From: Linnemannia elongata
Lineage: Eukaryota; Mortierellomycota; Mortierellomycetes; Mortierellales; Mortierellaceae
Direction of reading: 5' to 3'
Length of the DNA: 64,000 bases
NCBI GenBank assembly: GCA_036320915.1
Contig: JAXBDG010000001.1
Coordinates: forward strand, 682,001 to 746,000
In this document: positions 36,901 to 48,778 of the stretch, piece by piece
Position numbering within the stretch: the first letter of the stretch is position 1
Layout: each line of letters begins with the position of its first letter
Program-made: the position numbers and the translations under genes
The notes under the pieces: model-generated
Database searches by the model: none
Seen by the model: the letters and a program-made list of their open reading frames with translations, nothing else
Told to the model about the DNA's origin: nothing

Positions 36901-38284
36901 GGTCAAGAATAGCCGCAGGAGTGTGGTGCATGCTACTGCTGAGGATGAGAGGGACGGACATACTGAGGAGTACCTGCCAACGAACATGGTATCAGGCGAA
37001 CCTACCACGACCGCCAATCAGCCATCATCTTCGTCCTCCATTGCGTCTCCTTCGTTGACCGTTAACACTGATCTAGCGGCAGCAACAGCTGGTTCTTCGT
37101 CAGTACCATCTCGCCCTCCACTTTCGACCTCATCAAGCTTCAACTCGATCGCGACCCTGCGCAACGGAGCCGGTTGGGTCCGAGATGAGGATACGACTTA
37201 CTGTATGGTCTGCACTACGACCAAGTTTGGGGTCCTTATCCGAAAACACCACTGTCGTCTATGCGGTCGTGTGATCTGCTGGAAGTGCTGTCAGATGAAG
37301 GATGCTGTTCTTCTAAACAACGAGCAAGCTCTCTCCCCTACCGAGGCCGCCGCATTGTCCCAGGATTTCCGAAAGCCAATCCGTGTCTGTCTCGATTGTA
37401 TTGAACAGAACGCCGCTGCTTCGCAGGAAGGGAACAACAACCAGCCGTCACAACCGTCTTCGCCTCAACAACAGTCAAGCTCGTTCCCGCTCCAGGGTGT
37501 GCTGGGCAAGTTGATGAGTTCTACAATGACTAGTAGTCCTCAGATTGTGGCTTCGGCGACTAATGCAACTGGTAGTAGTACGTTTGCCACGCCCCAGACG
37601 GCCTCGGCTCAGGCACCCTTCCAACAGCGTGGGCAAGGGTCGACACCGTCGTCATTCTACCCCAGGATAATGAGCTATGGTCGGAATGGTAACCCTTATC
37701 CGCATCACCACCGTGCTTCCCTTTACCGGATCGATGTCGAGCGTGTCGGCGAGGAAGACGAGGAGGAAGAGGAGGAAGAGGAGCAGGAAGTTGCAGAGCT
37801 GTTACAGAAAGCTGATGAAGCCCTGGAGTCTCTCGCTCTATCCCAGCCAGAAACCATCTCACAAGAGGACCCAGCAACCGCTGACTCGGAAGGCAAGGAC
37901 GAGAGTAATACGATCATCAAATCGCGCCATGGATCAGTCCGTCTCAAGGACTTGGACCCGGCAGACATCAACGAGGAAGAGGTTCAGAACCAGATCATGA
38001 ACCTCGAGTCTGAAGTCGAGAGCTTATTAATCCAGAGTGCGGCCGCTCCGTTGATGTTTGCGAGGGCAGTAGGCGGTAGTGCTCACAGTCGTCACCAACG
38101 CGAGGGAGGAACTGGTGCCGGGAAAACGCGTGTAATTCGTGGGATCCCCAAGGAGATGATGTTACAGTATGGAGGTGATGGTGATGATGATGATGATGAT
38201 GCTGAGGATGAAGAGGATGAGGAGGTCAGTATGGAGGAGTTGTTGGCCCAGCAGGATGAGCGATTGAAGCGAATTCTGTCTTAA
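33950..38284 (+). CDS. PH-FYVE protein, phafin-like, with long disordered N-terminus
   Basis: Four exons, 33950-35557, 35656-35736, 35825-36167 and 36255-38284, about 1353 residues. Residues 1-510 are Ser/Thr/Ala-rich and disordered. A PH domain begins near residue 515 (RKIRFGDYHKICEIEYG, PLVANGRTLVHSTVVLRICG). Choosing acceptor 35824 gives EEQLYLFSDVLVTGTKIKKG, the typical central PH strand. The domain is interrupted by a ~100-residue acidic insert and closes with LKVSMPQSTSLLIFES. A FYVE finger at residues ~983-1055 has WVRDED, RKHHCRLCG and eight Cys, so PI3P binding is expected. The tail has an acidic coiled region. Phafins sit on endosomes and lysosomes and promote autophagy; the neighbour ARL8 is also lysosomal. 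Pib2-like function is an alternative. Confidence 0.82.
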
Positions 38285-38645
38285 TGAGCTTACTTTTGAT
38301 ATTTTACTCTTGGTGGACCTTTCCCTCAACCTACGACATTATGATTTTCGTTTATGATTATTTTTCCACCTCTTTTGTCATCTCAATTTGTTTGCAGATA
38401 CCTCACTTCCAAAAGCACATATACAATATAAGCAAGAGCTAATTGGAGTTTGTTTGAAAGGTTTTTTGTCATTTTTTTCGTTTCATTTTTTTTTCTGTGA
38501 GGTTCATAATGCTAGCTTTCAATAGATACGGTTTGAGAGAATGTTGGGTATGCGGAAAGGTTGGTATAGGAGAAAAAGAGGGAAGGAATGGTGTCTGCCC
38601 TTTCACGAACGGTAACGGGTGGTGAGTTGGTCTGGTTTTCCTGAT
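38285..38645. other. Convergent 3' flanks of PH-FYVE gene and ARL8
   Basis: This 361-nt stretch is T-rich and shared by two genes ending towards each other. Nothing else is seen. Confidence 0.5.
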
Positions 38646-40340
38646 TTACTTGCCCTTCTTGATCAACCATTGAAGCGTAATATCGATATTGACCTGATTC
38701 TTGGCGGAGATCGAATAGCATGACACCTCGCGACTCGCAATCTGCTTCAAGTTCCTGTTCATAATGATATTCCCGATACATCACAATAAAAGAGGTTAGC
38801 AAATGAAGACCTGACACTTGCTTAATCCTTAGTGCAAAAAACGACAACGAGACTCCTTACATGACTTCGACGATCTGGTCAACAGTAAGTGCTCCTGGCA
38901 AATCGTTCTTGTTGCCCAAGACGAGGACAGGGATGCTCGCCAGTTGAGGTTTATCCAGCAAGTTTCTCAGTTCTGTCCTTGCCGCGTCCAGCTTGTCATG
39001 GTCCGCCGCGTCAATCACAAACCTACACATTTCCAAAAGCGCGAAAAATGAAAGAATTAGCGGGTGATTCTCGATCCTCGGCAAAACGCTAGAAAACCCT
39101 GTTTCTCATCGCGTAGCATAACACTGTCTGACACGAACGTAACATACACTATAGCATTGACGCCACGACAGTATCGCTCCCACATGCTCCTGAACCGAGG
39201 CTGGCCTCCGATATCCCACAGCTTCATGGTGACGTTTCCCTTAGTCACCTTGCGCATGTTGAATCCTACTGTTGGGATCATGTCCTCCGAGTATTGGCCC
39301 GACTAAACAAAGAAATGAAGGATCGATAAATAGATAAAAAAAAAAAAAGCAAGTGGTCAGATGCTTTCAGGTAACGAAAACGTGGCAAGTTCTTCGACTC
39401 TCTAGTCCCCCCCGTCTTGGCAAGTAGGGCAAGAAAGAACTCAAATCCTTGTGTCCTTGATTTTTTTGCCCTGTCCTTGTCCTGCCTGCTCTGTCCTGTG
39501 GTCATAAACATCGAGGTCGACAATAAAAAAATACAGGGTGTATGTTTCTGTTATGGAAAAAGGGGGAGAGTGTTTGAACAACATCAGCAGTAGGGAAGTA
39601 AGGGAAGTACGGCACGACAATAAACATCGTCATGATCACGAGTTCGTACTGTCCGTGGCTGCCTTGTCATTTCTTCTCAACCACCCACATCCCTTCAGCC
39701 AGGGGAAGGTGATATTGTGTCGTGGAGCGTCGTTCTTGGCGAGTGTTCTTGGTCATAACATATGTCGTACTACCTCGCTCTATGCCTCCACACCTCCATG
39801 TTTCCGTGGGCTCTTTCTTTAGGGTCGATAAATATTAAGATAAAGCAAGAAAAACATATCGCCGTAGTATTGTCATGCTGACTAATCCATCGCCCCTTCC
39901 TTGCTCTTGCTTGGTCGAGGTGGCGAAGAACCGTGACTTTGTCATGTTCTTTTGCAAATGCCAAAAGAGAGAGGAAAGGTGTGTCGAACGGTTCCATAGT
40001 TTCGTGCTGTTGGTTGTTGACAAGTCACCCTGAGTAGTTGTCGACCTGTTCATACCCATTCAAACAATGAGGGCGTGTTGAAAAGGTGGGTCCGAGAGGG
40101 AAAAAAAGGGTGACTTACAGCAATGACATTCACGAGGGTGGTCTTTCCGCTGTTCTGGAGTCCAACAAGTGTCAACTCCATCTCGGTCTAATGATAAGAG
40201 CAGAAAACGTCATGTGGTGTAAGCATCTTATTTTTTGGAATGGTGGATGCATTCATTTTGATGCTGGTGGGAGTGTAAGGTGGTACCTTAAAGAAAAGAC
40301 TCCGGAGCCAGTCAAGTACCGCCTGGATGATAGACGCCAT
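38646..40340 (-). CDS. ARL8: ARL8 small GTPase
   Basis: Five exons on the - strand: 40340-40287, 40187-40119, 39302-39148, 39022-38861 and 38754-38646, 182 residues. The N-terminus [16 protein letters not shown] is the amphipathic helix that replaces myristoylation in ARL8 proteins. GTPase motifs are complete: P-loop GLQNSGKTT, switch [14 protein letters not shown], switch [18 protein letters not shown], base-binding GNKNDL and the CYSISAK loop. The C-terminus [11 protein letters not shown] matches animal ARL8. ARL8 sits on lysosomes or vacuoles and recruits kinesin adaptors and HOPS. Intron 2 (39303-40118) is 816 nt, far longer than the others. Budding yeast lacks a clear ARL8, while filamentous fungi keep it. 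Confidence 0.95.
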
Positions 40341-40441
40341 AGTTTGCTGTTGTGTGTTTGTCGTTGCTGTCGTTGCTTCGTTGTTTGCTGTTGACGCTTA
40401 GTTGTAGTAAAAAGGTGACAAAAAGAGAACGAAACGAACGT

Positions 40442-40460
40442 GGGGGGGGGGGGGGGGGGG
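40442..40460 (+). repeat. G19 homopolymer upstream of ARL8
   Basis: An unbroken run of 19 G lies about 100 nt upstream of the ARL8 start on the opposite strand (C19 in the gene's direction). Confidence 0.85.
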
Positions 40461-41195
40461 TGGATAAAGAAGAGCACGAAAAAAAAACAGGACGAAAGGG
40501 GAAGAAGGTGAAAAAAGAAAGGGAGGGGTTGAAGGGGTGAGGTGAGCATTACGAACGCGATTTTATTAGATTTTTTTTTCTCGCCGAAAGACGTTCTTCT
40601 ACCTTTGTCCCATGGTCACACTGTCCCTGCCTTCCTTGTCCATGGTATGATCCTGTACACGCGTTTAAACTCACGAACAAGTCGTCTCTGCAATCCTGTC
40701 CGTCAAGCAAAGAGGTTCTATATACAAACACCGACATCGACGATGGGTACCCTATTGGTGACCGACAGTTACACGGGCGATCCTATCCAAGTAAACCAAG
40801 ATAAGGCTGATGGTAAAAGACTCTCCAACGTTAAGCCACCCCTGGCTAGACTAGGGCTTAACTGATTTCTTTGCCGCCACTTAATACTACGCGTTAAGTC
40901 TGTCATCGTCGTGGTTTAAAAGACTCTTCCATTTTTACGGCGGCGCGGTCCAGAGGAGACGGGCTTGGATATGCTCCAACAAGAGACGCGCTTTTGCAAT
41001 CAACCAACACTAGTTGGCAGTCGCAACAAGAAAAGAACAAAGAGACAGAGCACCCAGAAACTTGAATGGCCATGAGAGACAGTGATGGATAACAAAAAGA
41101 AAAAAAGTTCTTGTTTTTGGACTGAATGGGAATTCATCAAAGGAGGTAAGGACGTGAACACGATCAGGAAAAGGAGACAGAACCAAAGGCGATAA

Positions 41196-41196
<1 letters not shown>

Positions 41197-41230
<34 letters not shown>
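41197..41230 (+). repeat. A34 homopolymer
   Basis: A run of 34 A sits in the intergenic region. No retroelement remnant is visible on either side. Confidence 0.9.
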
Positions 41231-41231
<1 letters not shown>

Positions 41232-42645
41232 AGAGAGACAGAGGAACAAGGAAAGAGAGGAAAACGGAAGAAAGGAATTGGGCGAATGAGGAACAATACG
41301 GAGCAAAGAAAGGAAGAAGCAAAAAGCCGAGAAGCGGCACTGCGGACATGACAAAAAAAAAAGGAGGAGCAACGTTTTCTTTCCTTTGCCTGTCACTGTG
41401 TGCGTTGTATTTCAGCCTGCAGGAGACAAACGGGCGAATGGGAAGGCAATTATTGTGCACACACCATGGCAATTGCCCAAAACAACGTAGCATCTCCACT
41501 ACGGCACCGCCAAACACCTCTGAGAAAAGGTATGAGTCAAGGAATAGAAAAAAAGGAGAATGTAAGAGAAGGAAAGACAAAAAGACTGAGGCTAGAAGAA
41601 GATAAGTAAAGAAGAGCAAGCCAGGCTGTGTACCACTGAAGCAAACAGGAACGCAGTGCCGACCAGATTTGCATGTCGCTTTCTATGTCACAGCAACCAA
41701 GCCTTTCTTTGGCTCTGCTCTATCTCGCTCATAACTTCGCACACCAATAGGTGACACAAAGACTTTTTTTGTTGAGGAAATTGCTCAGGAACCACGGGTC
41801 CACTACCCAAACACATGCATTCATTTTCAAGTCTCCTATCGGCAGCAGTCAGTACAACGTGAATGGAGTATTTCCTAGCTGGTTTCCTGCTGTTCCTTTG
41901 TATGCCTTCACACTATCCCACTCCTAATTGATTACATTACAAGTGCCCAGTGGTACTGCAGCCAGCACCTGTACCTTTATGAATTTGCTGGGGAAAGGGT
42001 GATAAAAGGTGGGGGAAAGAGAGAAAGGGTGTGAAGCAATGAGGAAAGGGGAAGAGGCGTGGGGAGATGCCAAATTTGTCCGAATGACCCCTATTGCCCC
42101 GCCTTCTTCGATGATCACAAGGACCAAAGAGACGTAAGAATAAGAGCGAACGGCAGCCCTTCTTTCAATTTAATCTTTCATACATTCATTCAACAAATAG
42201 TATTTACCGCATATCATGGGAGAGGAAGTAATGAAAGAGCGAGAAAAAAAAAGGAGTTGGTAATAGTTTTTCACGGGGCGAGAACGATGAATGAATGGGC
42301 AATCGGAAAATGAGCGAGTGATAGAGAGTGAGATAGAACACAGAAAGCGCAATAAGCGAACATCATACAGAAAGGAACCGATTATTAAAGTACTTGGGTG
42401 TCTTGACTGGGTCGATGCACGATGCATTGAGTCGAGAAGGAAGAAATGGCAAGGCTGCAATTGTCTGGGATGCTGATCGTCCATGTCTTTCGGTCTATTT
42501 GTATTCAAATGGGTCTGTTGGGCACTTTATCATCCCATCACCGCCTGGGCACAGTGTCATCCATTGTCCCGTTGTTGCAATCACTCACGCATCATCATCA
42601 CCCAGGTCACTCCCTTCCGTTCCACTCGGCACTTCATTTCCAAGC

Positions 42646-42651
42646 TATAAA
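42646..42651 (+). promoter_or_regulatory. TATA box of the URC1-like gene
   Basis: TATAAA occurs in a balanced context about 300 nt upstream of the start codon and is followed by a C/T-rich leader. This is a plausible core promoter with a long 5' UTR. Confidence 0.45.
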
Positions 42652-42947
42652 AGCCTCGCTTTCAGGCAACTTTTCACTTTTTTCCTCTCTCTTCTTCTTC
42701 TTCTTCTTCTTCTCTTCTTCTTCTTTTTCCTTTTCCCTCTTTTCCCCTTTCCATTTTGCCATTTTGTAAGTCGCCCACTTCCCACCACGCTCTCACATAT
42801 TCACCCACACAAGCCCAAAAAAAAAACACTCCCACACAATACCCATCCACACCCGTCTCAAGCCTTTTGCCGGTCAAGAACCAGTCAAGTCCCATCACGA
42901 AGCAAGCCAGTCTCCTACTTTCAAGCCCGCCCTACCTTTCAAGCGAA

Positions 42948-45900
42948 ATGTCGGAAACCGTTCTCTCCCAGATCCTCTCCAGCCTCGCCGATCTCAAGGC
43001 AACCCAGCAGTTGCTCGCCGACAAGGTAAGAAAACAAATAATGGTTTCTTGGTCGTAATGCGAAGGAATGTCATGTCATGCTGTTTGTTTAGTTCTCGTA
43101 ATGCTGCTATTTCGTTGGTCAGGCACCAAATATGCAGAAAACAGAAAAGACGTAACTGAAGAGGGTAGTACACAAACAAAAAAAAAATGCGCCCCTTCTT
43201 CTTTCCCTTATTCTCCCGTTCTCTAACCACCCCTTTTCAAAAATCTCGCTTCTAGGTCGACAAAATCCAGGCGGACACTGTCCTGTCTAAGGAGGACCAT
43301 TTGCTCCGAAAGGTTGCCCACTACCACAACAGCCCAGGTATGTTTCTTAAAGAAAAAGTGAACTTGCGCGCTCGAGGAAGCTGGGAGCTTTGTTCTTGGA
43401 TTGGCGGATTTGAAAAGGAAAACAGGCGTACCTACTAGCCACTGCGGCGACATATATGCAACCTTGTAAAAAAAAAAAAGAGAAAGAGAAGAGAAGAGAA
43501 GAGAAAGACCAGAGAGAACCGTGGCATTTTAGCATAATGTCATGGCGTTGTTGTTCAGTCCCTTTATGAAATTGTTGTACCTATAAATTGCATGCCCCAT
43601 GCTTTTATCTGTGTTGTCATCCCCTCTTCTCTTTTACCCCTTCCTGTCCCCTTTCTTCTGCCTTTTTTGACAGACTGCGGGCATAGCGGGACTTTTTTTT
43701 GGGCGCAGACAGAGGCAGGTCGTCATGCTGACGACGGGGGAGAGTTGGTGCATTATGCTCTGCGTTTTTTCCCACCTTCCTTTGCTTGCTGAATTTGGCC
43801 TTTTCTTTGTTTCTAACAATGTCTGTCTGATACTCTTCTTCCCTCGGTTGCATGTAGGTCAATCAGACTCTGATGGTGATACCATTGTGTCCCCCACCTT
43901 CGCAAGTGAGCCAAGTGACGATACCGTCGCATCTGTTTACACCGATAAGCCTGTCATCACCAGTAAGTACTATCATAGACTGTCTTGTTCCGATTGAACG
44001 GTGAACAAAGAAAAGTCTCTCTGACCATTATTATCGTTGTTTCCTTCATTGCAGCCTATCCCGGACAGAAGGGCATCAAGCCTTCGAAGTTGAACTGGGG
44101 TGAGGCTACCCCTCAGGCTCGTGGACCCATCGTTGTTTCCCGCCTTGCCAGCTCTATTAACGTCCGGTAAGAATTAGCAGGATAAGACGAGTGCTGCGAT
44201 TGACTGTTGGTGTTGATGATGGTATGATATTCATAGTCCAGCTATCAGTATGACTCAACAACAAGCTCGCTTTGTTTGAAATAGCAATGCTATCGGTGCA
44301 TACGGTGGTCCATATTCCATCTACCGGTCCCTCGCCGTCGCTATGGGTGATCTGCCTGCCAACGTAAGTATCATTCTCATGAACGATGAGTACGAAAAGG
44401 AACACGCTCCTATCGTTGTTCTCTTATGACAATGTATATATATCTCACTCGCACGTTCATATTTTTCAATCCCAGCATAAACCCAATTTCGAGCACACGC
44501 AGCCCCCAATCACCATTCACCAGCAGCCTCAATGGTCCGACCCCTCCAAGATCGTCTCCATGGACCCCTTTGGCCACCTCACCAGTCAGTACTACAAGGC
44601 TGAGATCGACAAGGGCCTCGACATCCGCCCCTCCATCGCCATCACCCGCGCACACATGATCGTCCCCGAGCTGCAGGCAGAGGTCAACAACGGCGGCCTC
44701 AAGGTCGACGGCAAGGTTATGGTCAACGAAGCAGGAGAGCTTAACGTCCATAAGGCTGCTGTTGACCCCGTCTGGTATCTCCCCGGTGTAGCTGCACGCT
44801 TGAATGTTGAGGAAAATCTCTTGCGTCGTGCACTTTTGTAAGTCTACGTGTTTTTGTTGGGTTATGACGTAATTAGATAGATGTGTTGATAACAAGAAAG
44901 AGGATATGCAGGTTACTACTCCTTGCGTGCAGAAGTACTAACGAGTGGCCTTCTTGATATGTATGTCATTGACGTATCCGTTTCTTTTTATCATCTTAGT
45001 GAGAACACTGGAGGGATGTACCCCGAGCTCATCACCCGACCTGACCTCAAGGTCTTCTTGCCACCCATCGGTGGTTTGACATGTTACATCTTTGGAAACC
45101 ACGAGCTGCTTTCGGATCCCAAGACCCGTGTGACAGTTCGTGTCCACGACGAGTGCAATGGCTCTGACGTCTTTGGTTCCGACATTTGCACTTGCAGACC
45201 CTACCTTGTCTATGGCATGAAGGAATGTATCAAAGAGGCCCAGAACGGTGGCGTCGGTCTCATCATCTATTGTAAGTTTCTTAAGATGCTTTTGTCTCGC
45301 AATTTTTCTGATGTATACCTTGCGTCTCTTCTCACTCTCTCTTACTGCCCTGAGAAAGTATAAATATCGGACGCTAACCTCTTTGTGCTTTCTTTGTTGC
45401 TTGTTTGCAATGTCAATCGGTTTTAGTCCGCAAGGAAGGTCGTGCTTTGGGAGAGGTCACAAAGTACCTGGTCTACAATGCCCGCAAGCGAGGAGGAGAT
45501 TCCGCCGCAAAGTACTTCCAGAGAACCGAGAACGTCGCAGGAGTCAAGGATATGCGTTTCCAGGCACTCATGCCCGATGTTCTCCACTGGCTCGGAGTTA
45601 CCAAGATTGACCGCTTCATGTCGATGTCGAACATGAAGCACGACGCGATCATTGATGCTGGCATCAAGGTATGCTCAATTCTCTTCATCTTCTTTTTTGT
45701 TTCCCTTCCTTCTCTTCAACAATAATGATTGTGAGTGTCGCATAGTTGCTTGTTGCTGCAGTTGGGAGCCAAAATTAACCATTGAGCTACTTTTCAATGT
45801 ATTTTTGCCACCAAAAAATAGATCCTGGAGCGTGTTCCTATTCCAGACGACTTGATCCCCCCAGATTCCAAGGTCGAGATGGACGCCAAGATCGCTGCCG

Positions 45901-45983
45901 GCTACTTTACAACCGGACACATTCCCGACGCCGAGGAACTGTGCCGCACAGTTGGTCGTGGCTGGGAGGAGTTCCACCAGTAA
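42948..45983 (+). CDS. URC1: URC1-type GTP cyclohydrolase II-like protein
   Basis: Nine exons: 42948-43025, 43256-43337, 43858-43962, 44055-44166, 44285-44363, 44476-44837, 45000-45271, 45427-45668 and 45822-45983, 497 residues. The first ~55 residues look like a short coiled coil. A GTP_CH_N-type domain follows (GPIVVSRLASSINVRNAIGA, YGGPYSIYRSLAVAMGDLP, SMDPFGHL). The RibA-like domain spans residues ~280-480. It has zinc ligands in HDECNGSDVFGSDICTC and the catalytic strand GVGLIIYFRKEGRALGE. This two-domain layout fits URC1, needed for the fungal uracil-catabolism (URC) pathway, rather than the shorter riboflavin enzyme RIB1. The other URC genes are not adjacent. The exact reaction of URC1 is uncertain. 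Confidence 0.85.
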
Positions 45984-46468
45984 AAGAACGGAGCGGACAG
46001 ACATGCAGGCACGAAATATCTGTGGACATTTGGGAAGGGAGTCTGAGACTCTTTTGTGTTCCTTGTCTGTTTACCTGTCTGATTGATGCTTTTCTTTTAA
46101 TGCTGTTAACTGTGTGAGGGGTGTCTGTAAGGCAATGGATGAAGGAGATAGTTGTGTGGTAGAGTCCGGACGTAATACTAGATCTAGTTTGTAAAGTAGT
46201 CGTTGTTGTTTTTGCTAACCTGTTACCCTTTTGCTTTTTCTTTTTTTTTTTTTGCGCTCGTGTCGTTTCTGATATATCCTTTTCGTTTGTGGACAGAAAT
46301 ACAATGAATCTTTTTTGAACAATAATCTCATCTGCCACGTCCGTCCGCCGTTGTTTTTGATTTCTTGGCAACGTTGTTCGTTGTATATCTTTTACTCTCT
46401 AAACAACTGACCACTGTTACTCTCAATTGCGGCTAATGGTTTCGTCGATGACAAAGACACGAACATGC

Positions 46469-46471
<3 letters not shown>

Positions 46472-46502
<31 letters not shown>
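46472..46502 (+). repeat. CT dinucleotide microsatellite
   Basis: About 15 CT units without interruption, located 490 nt past the URC1-like stop codon. Confidence 0.85.
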
Positions 46503-46505
<3 letters not shown>

Positions 46506-48494
46506 CTTTCTCTCTACTTTTCCCTTCATTTTCCGTTCTTCGTTGACTAGCGCGTATCACGTTCGAGTACATGGTGCCGATTCGGTACACCAAGAGAAAA
46601 TGAGCGATGGAGAGGGGAGTCAATCCCTCTCTCCATCTCTTTCTGAGTTGCTGTTGTGTGGGTTGGGCTCTCGGACTTTTCCTCACTGTCCTTTTCGCTC
46701 GCGCATGTCTGTCTGTATGTGTCTCTATCACACTCGCTCTGTGGGTTCTTGTCTGTTTTCCCTGGTCGCAATTGTTTGACGTGCCTATTTGTTTTTCTCT
46801 CATGCTTTTTAACCTGACTCCCTCTCTTTTCTCACTAAGTTCAAAAACAGCAACAAGCAATCGCCTTTCTGTTTTGGGAACCAAAACACATCCATCTGTC
46901 TGGATTGCTTTGTCTCTTGAGTATACAATCTTGTTTTTTCTTATGTGGTTTTTTGTTTTTCGCTGTTGTCGCTGTTGTTTTACTTTTTTGATCATTGATT
47001 GAGGGTTGTTCACCCTTGCAGAGGGCATGCCGTCTCTTTTCAAAATTTCCAGTGAGAACGTAACGACGTTTAAAAGAGAGGTTGAGTATTCTCCTGTTAT
47101 TCATGGGGGAGCGAGTTCTAAGGTAATATGGTGTTCATGCAATGGGGGAGGGAGGACGGGAGGTGAACAGGAACGGTAACCCACAAGCCGGTAGGATTTT
47201 ATTATTTTGGCGTGATTGCCGTTAGGATGAGCAATGAGGGGCGATCATATGATTACTCTTTGGCTGTTCTATTAAGGACATCGGTCTTCGGGGTGTAAAA
47301 GGACACGGCGTGGGAGCAAGCACTTGGAGAGAGCTTCGAGAGGGGGCTGCATGATCGAGCAAGACATACTAGAGTGAGAAGAGTAGCATAACCATCGCAA
47401 AGAAGAGCACGTAGCATCGCTCCCAATGGGTTATTTGCATGCTCTCGTTGCGCCATGCTTACATCCCATCTCTTAACAATAGTCCTACTTTTCTCGATGT
47501 TTTTACTTTGCATGGCACCATCGCTGTGCCTATAGTCCTATAGTCTACTACGGCTTGCCCAACCTTGCTACCATTCAGAGTGTTTGTGTTTCTTTCCTCT
47601 CTTTTGCTTTATATAGGTACCTCTTTGTCACTTCTGGCTCGGCTCTGTCTCTTCTGTCTGCTTTGTCTCCTCTTGCAAGTCGTTGTCATTCCAAACTGAA
47701 GTCAGCATAGGACGGTAAATAGATAGTAAGAGGGAAAAGGAGGGTAGGCAAGACTGAGTCTGCTCTTTCTTGCTGTCTGTTTTAGTTTGTCCCCCCATTC
47801 GATTGGTCAATTGTCTATAAGATTCGAATGCAGTCAATGCCTATTTAAGTTACGCCTTCTCTTATTCCTCCACACTACCCTTTTCTTCTTTCTCGCCCTT
47901 CGCCTCTCTTTATCCTCGTTCTGTGTGAACACGCTTTCTCCTTGACTTCTTTGCACACTGCATAAACACACACAGACATACCCCCACGCACCCTTCCTCC
48001 CTCTCCCTTTCTCTCTCTCTCTCTCCCTCTCTCTCCCTCTTCACCGTCTCTACACCTGACATTCAGTCCGACATTCACCTCATTCACTTCTTTTTTGTTT
48101 TCTTTTTGCTCACCATTCATTCACCCTTTCACACCCTTCCCCTTCCTTTGACCTGTCCCACCTTGGACACAACAGCCCAACAATAACAACATCCATGACA
48201 ACAACGACAAACAACAATACAATAAGAAAACTGCTTAAGATTACACCTCACCTATTTCTTTTTCTTTTTCTTTTGCCTCTTTTTTTCGCACAGTATTCTT
48301 GTTCTCTCTCTTTCTCACCCTCTGTCATTCTTCCGTTGCAAACAAACATCTCACCCCGCCTCCAATGGTACTTCTATGAGCTTTAACGCGGTTTTTATCG
48401 AATCATCTACTTCTTACCCCCCTTTTCCTTTCTTCTCTCCATCTCTTGCTTCTCCCCTGCAGATCTTCATTTTCTTCAGCCTGACCTTGTGAAC

Positions 48495-48520
48495 AAAAAA
48501 AAAAAAAAAAAAAAAAAAAA
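48495..48520 (+). repeat. A26 homopolymer upstream of BTB gene
   Basis: A run of 26 A ends 220 nt before the BTB gene start codon, inside an otherwise pyrimidine-rich leader. Confidence 0.9.
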
Positions 48521-48740
48521 CTTCGCGATTCTAGCATAATCCTCTCATACCAATACAGGCTATTCAATACCTTCAGCGTTACTATAGTCGCCTCTGTTTC
48601 CGGTGCCTTCTTTGTAGTTTAGTTCCTGTGCACCTTCTTCTTTTTCCTCCCCTTGGCATCCAATCAGCTTTCAATTGGATCCCTGTGACTTCTTAGGAGT
48701 ATTGCTTGTCTTGCTGTGAATCCCCGCGCCATCGAGAGAT

Positions 48741-48746
48741 ATGTCA

Positions 48747-48778
<32 letters not shown>

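Larger units (their letters stand above)
40341..42947. promoter_or_regulatory. Long divergent intergenic region, ARL8 and URC1-like gene
   Basis: I find no supported gene in 2.6 kb. It holds a G19 tract and an A34 tract. From about 42680 there is a pyrimidine-rich leader of the URC1-like gene. A 40-codon open stretch at 40742-40863 has no recognisable family and no clear splice partners. Confidence 0.45.
45984..48740. other. Long intergenic region before the BTB gene
   Basis: No gene is supported in 2.76 kb. It contains a CT microsatellite, an A26 tract and, from about 47870 to 48660, a pyrimidine-rich stretch that looks like the promoter and leader of the BTB gene. Open frames at 46423-47043 (complement) and 46607-47002 depend on the CT repeat. 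Confidence 0.45.

Noticed and set aside
40542..40865. 107-residue open frame in the ARL8-URC1 interval
   Set aside because: No recognisable motif, no splice partners and no family hit by eye.
46423..47043. 206-residue open frame on the complement
   Set aside because: Ends in Arg-Glu repeats from the CT microsatellite and shows no domain.
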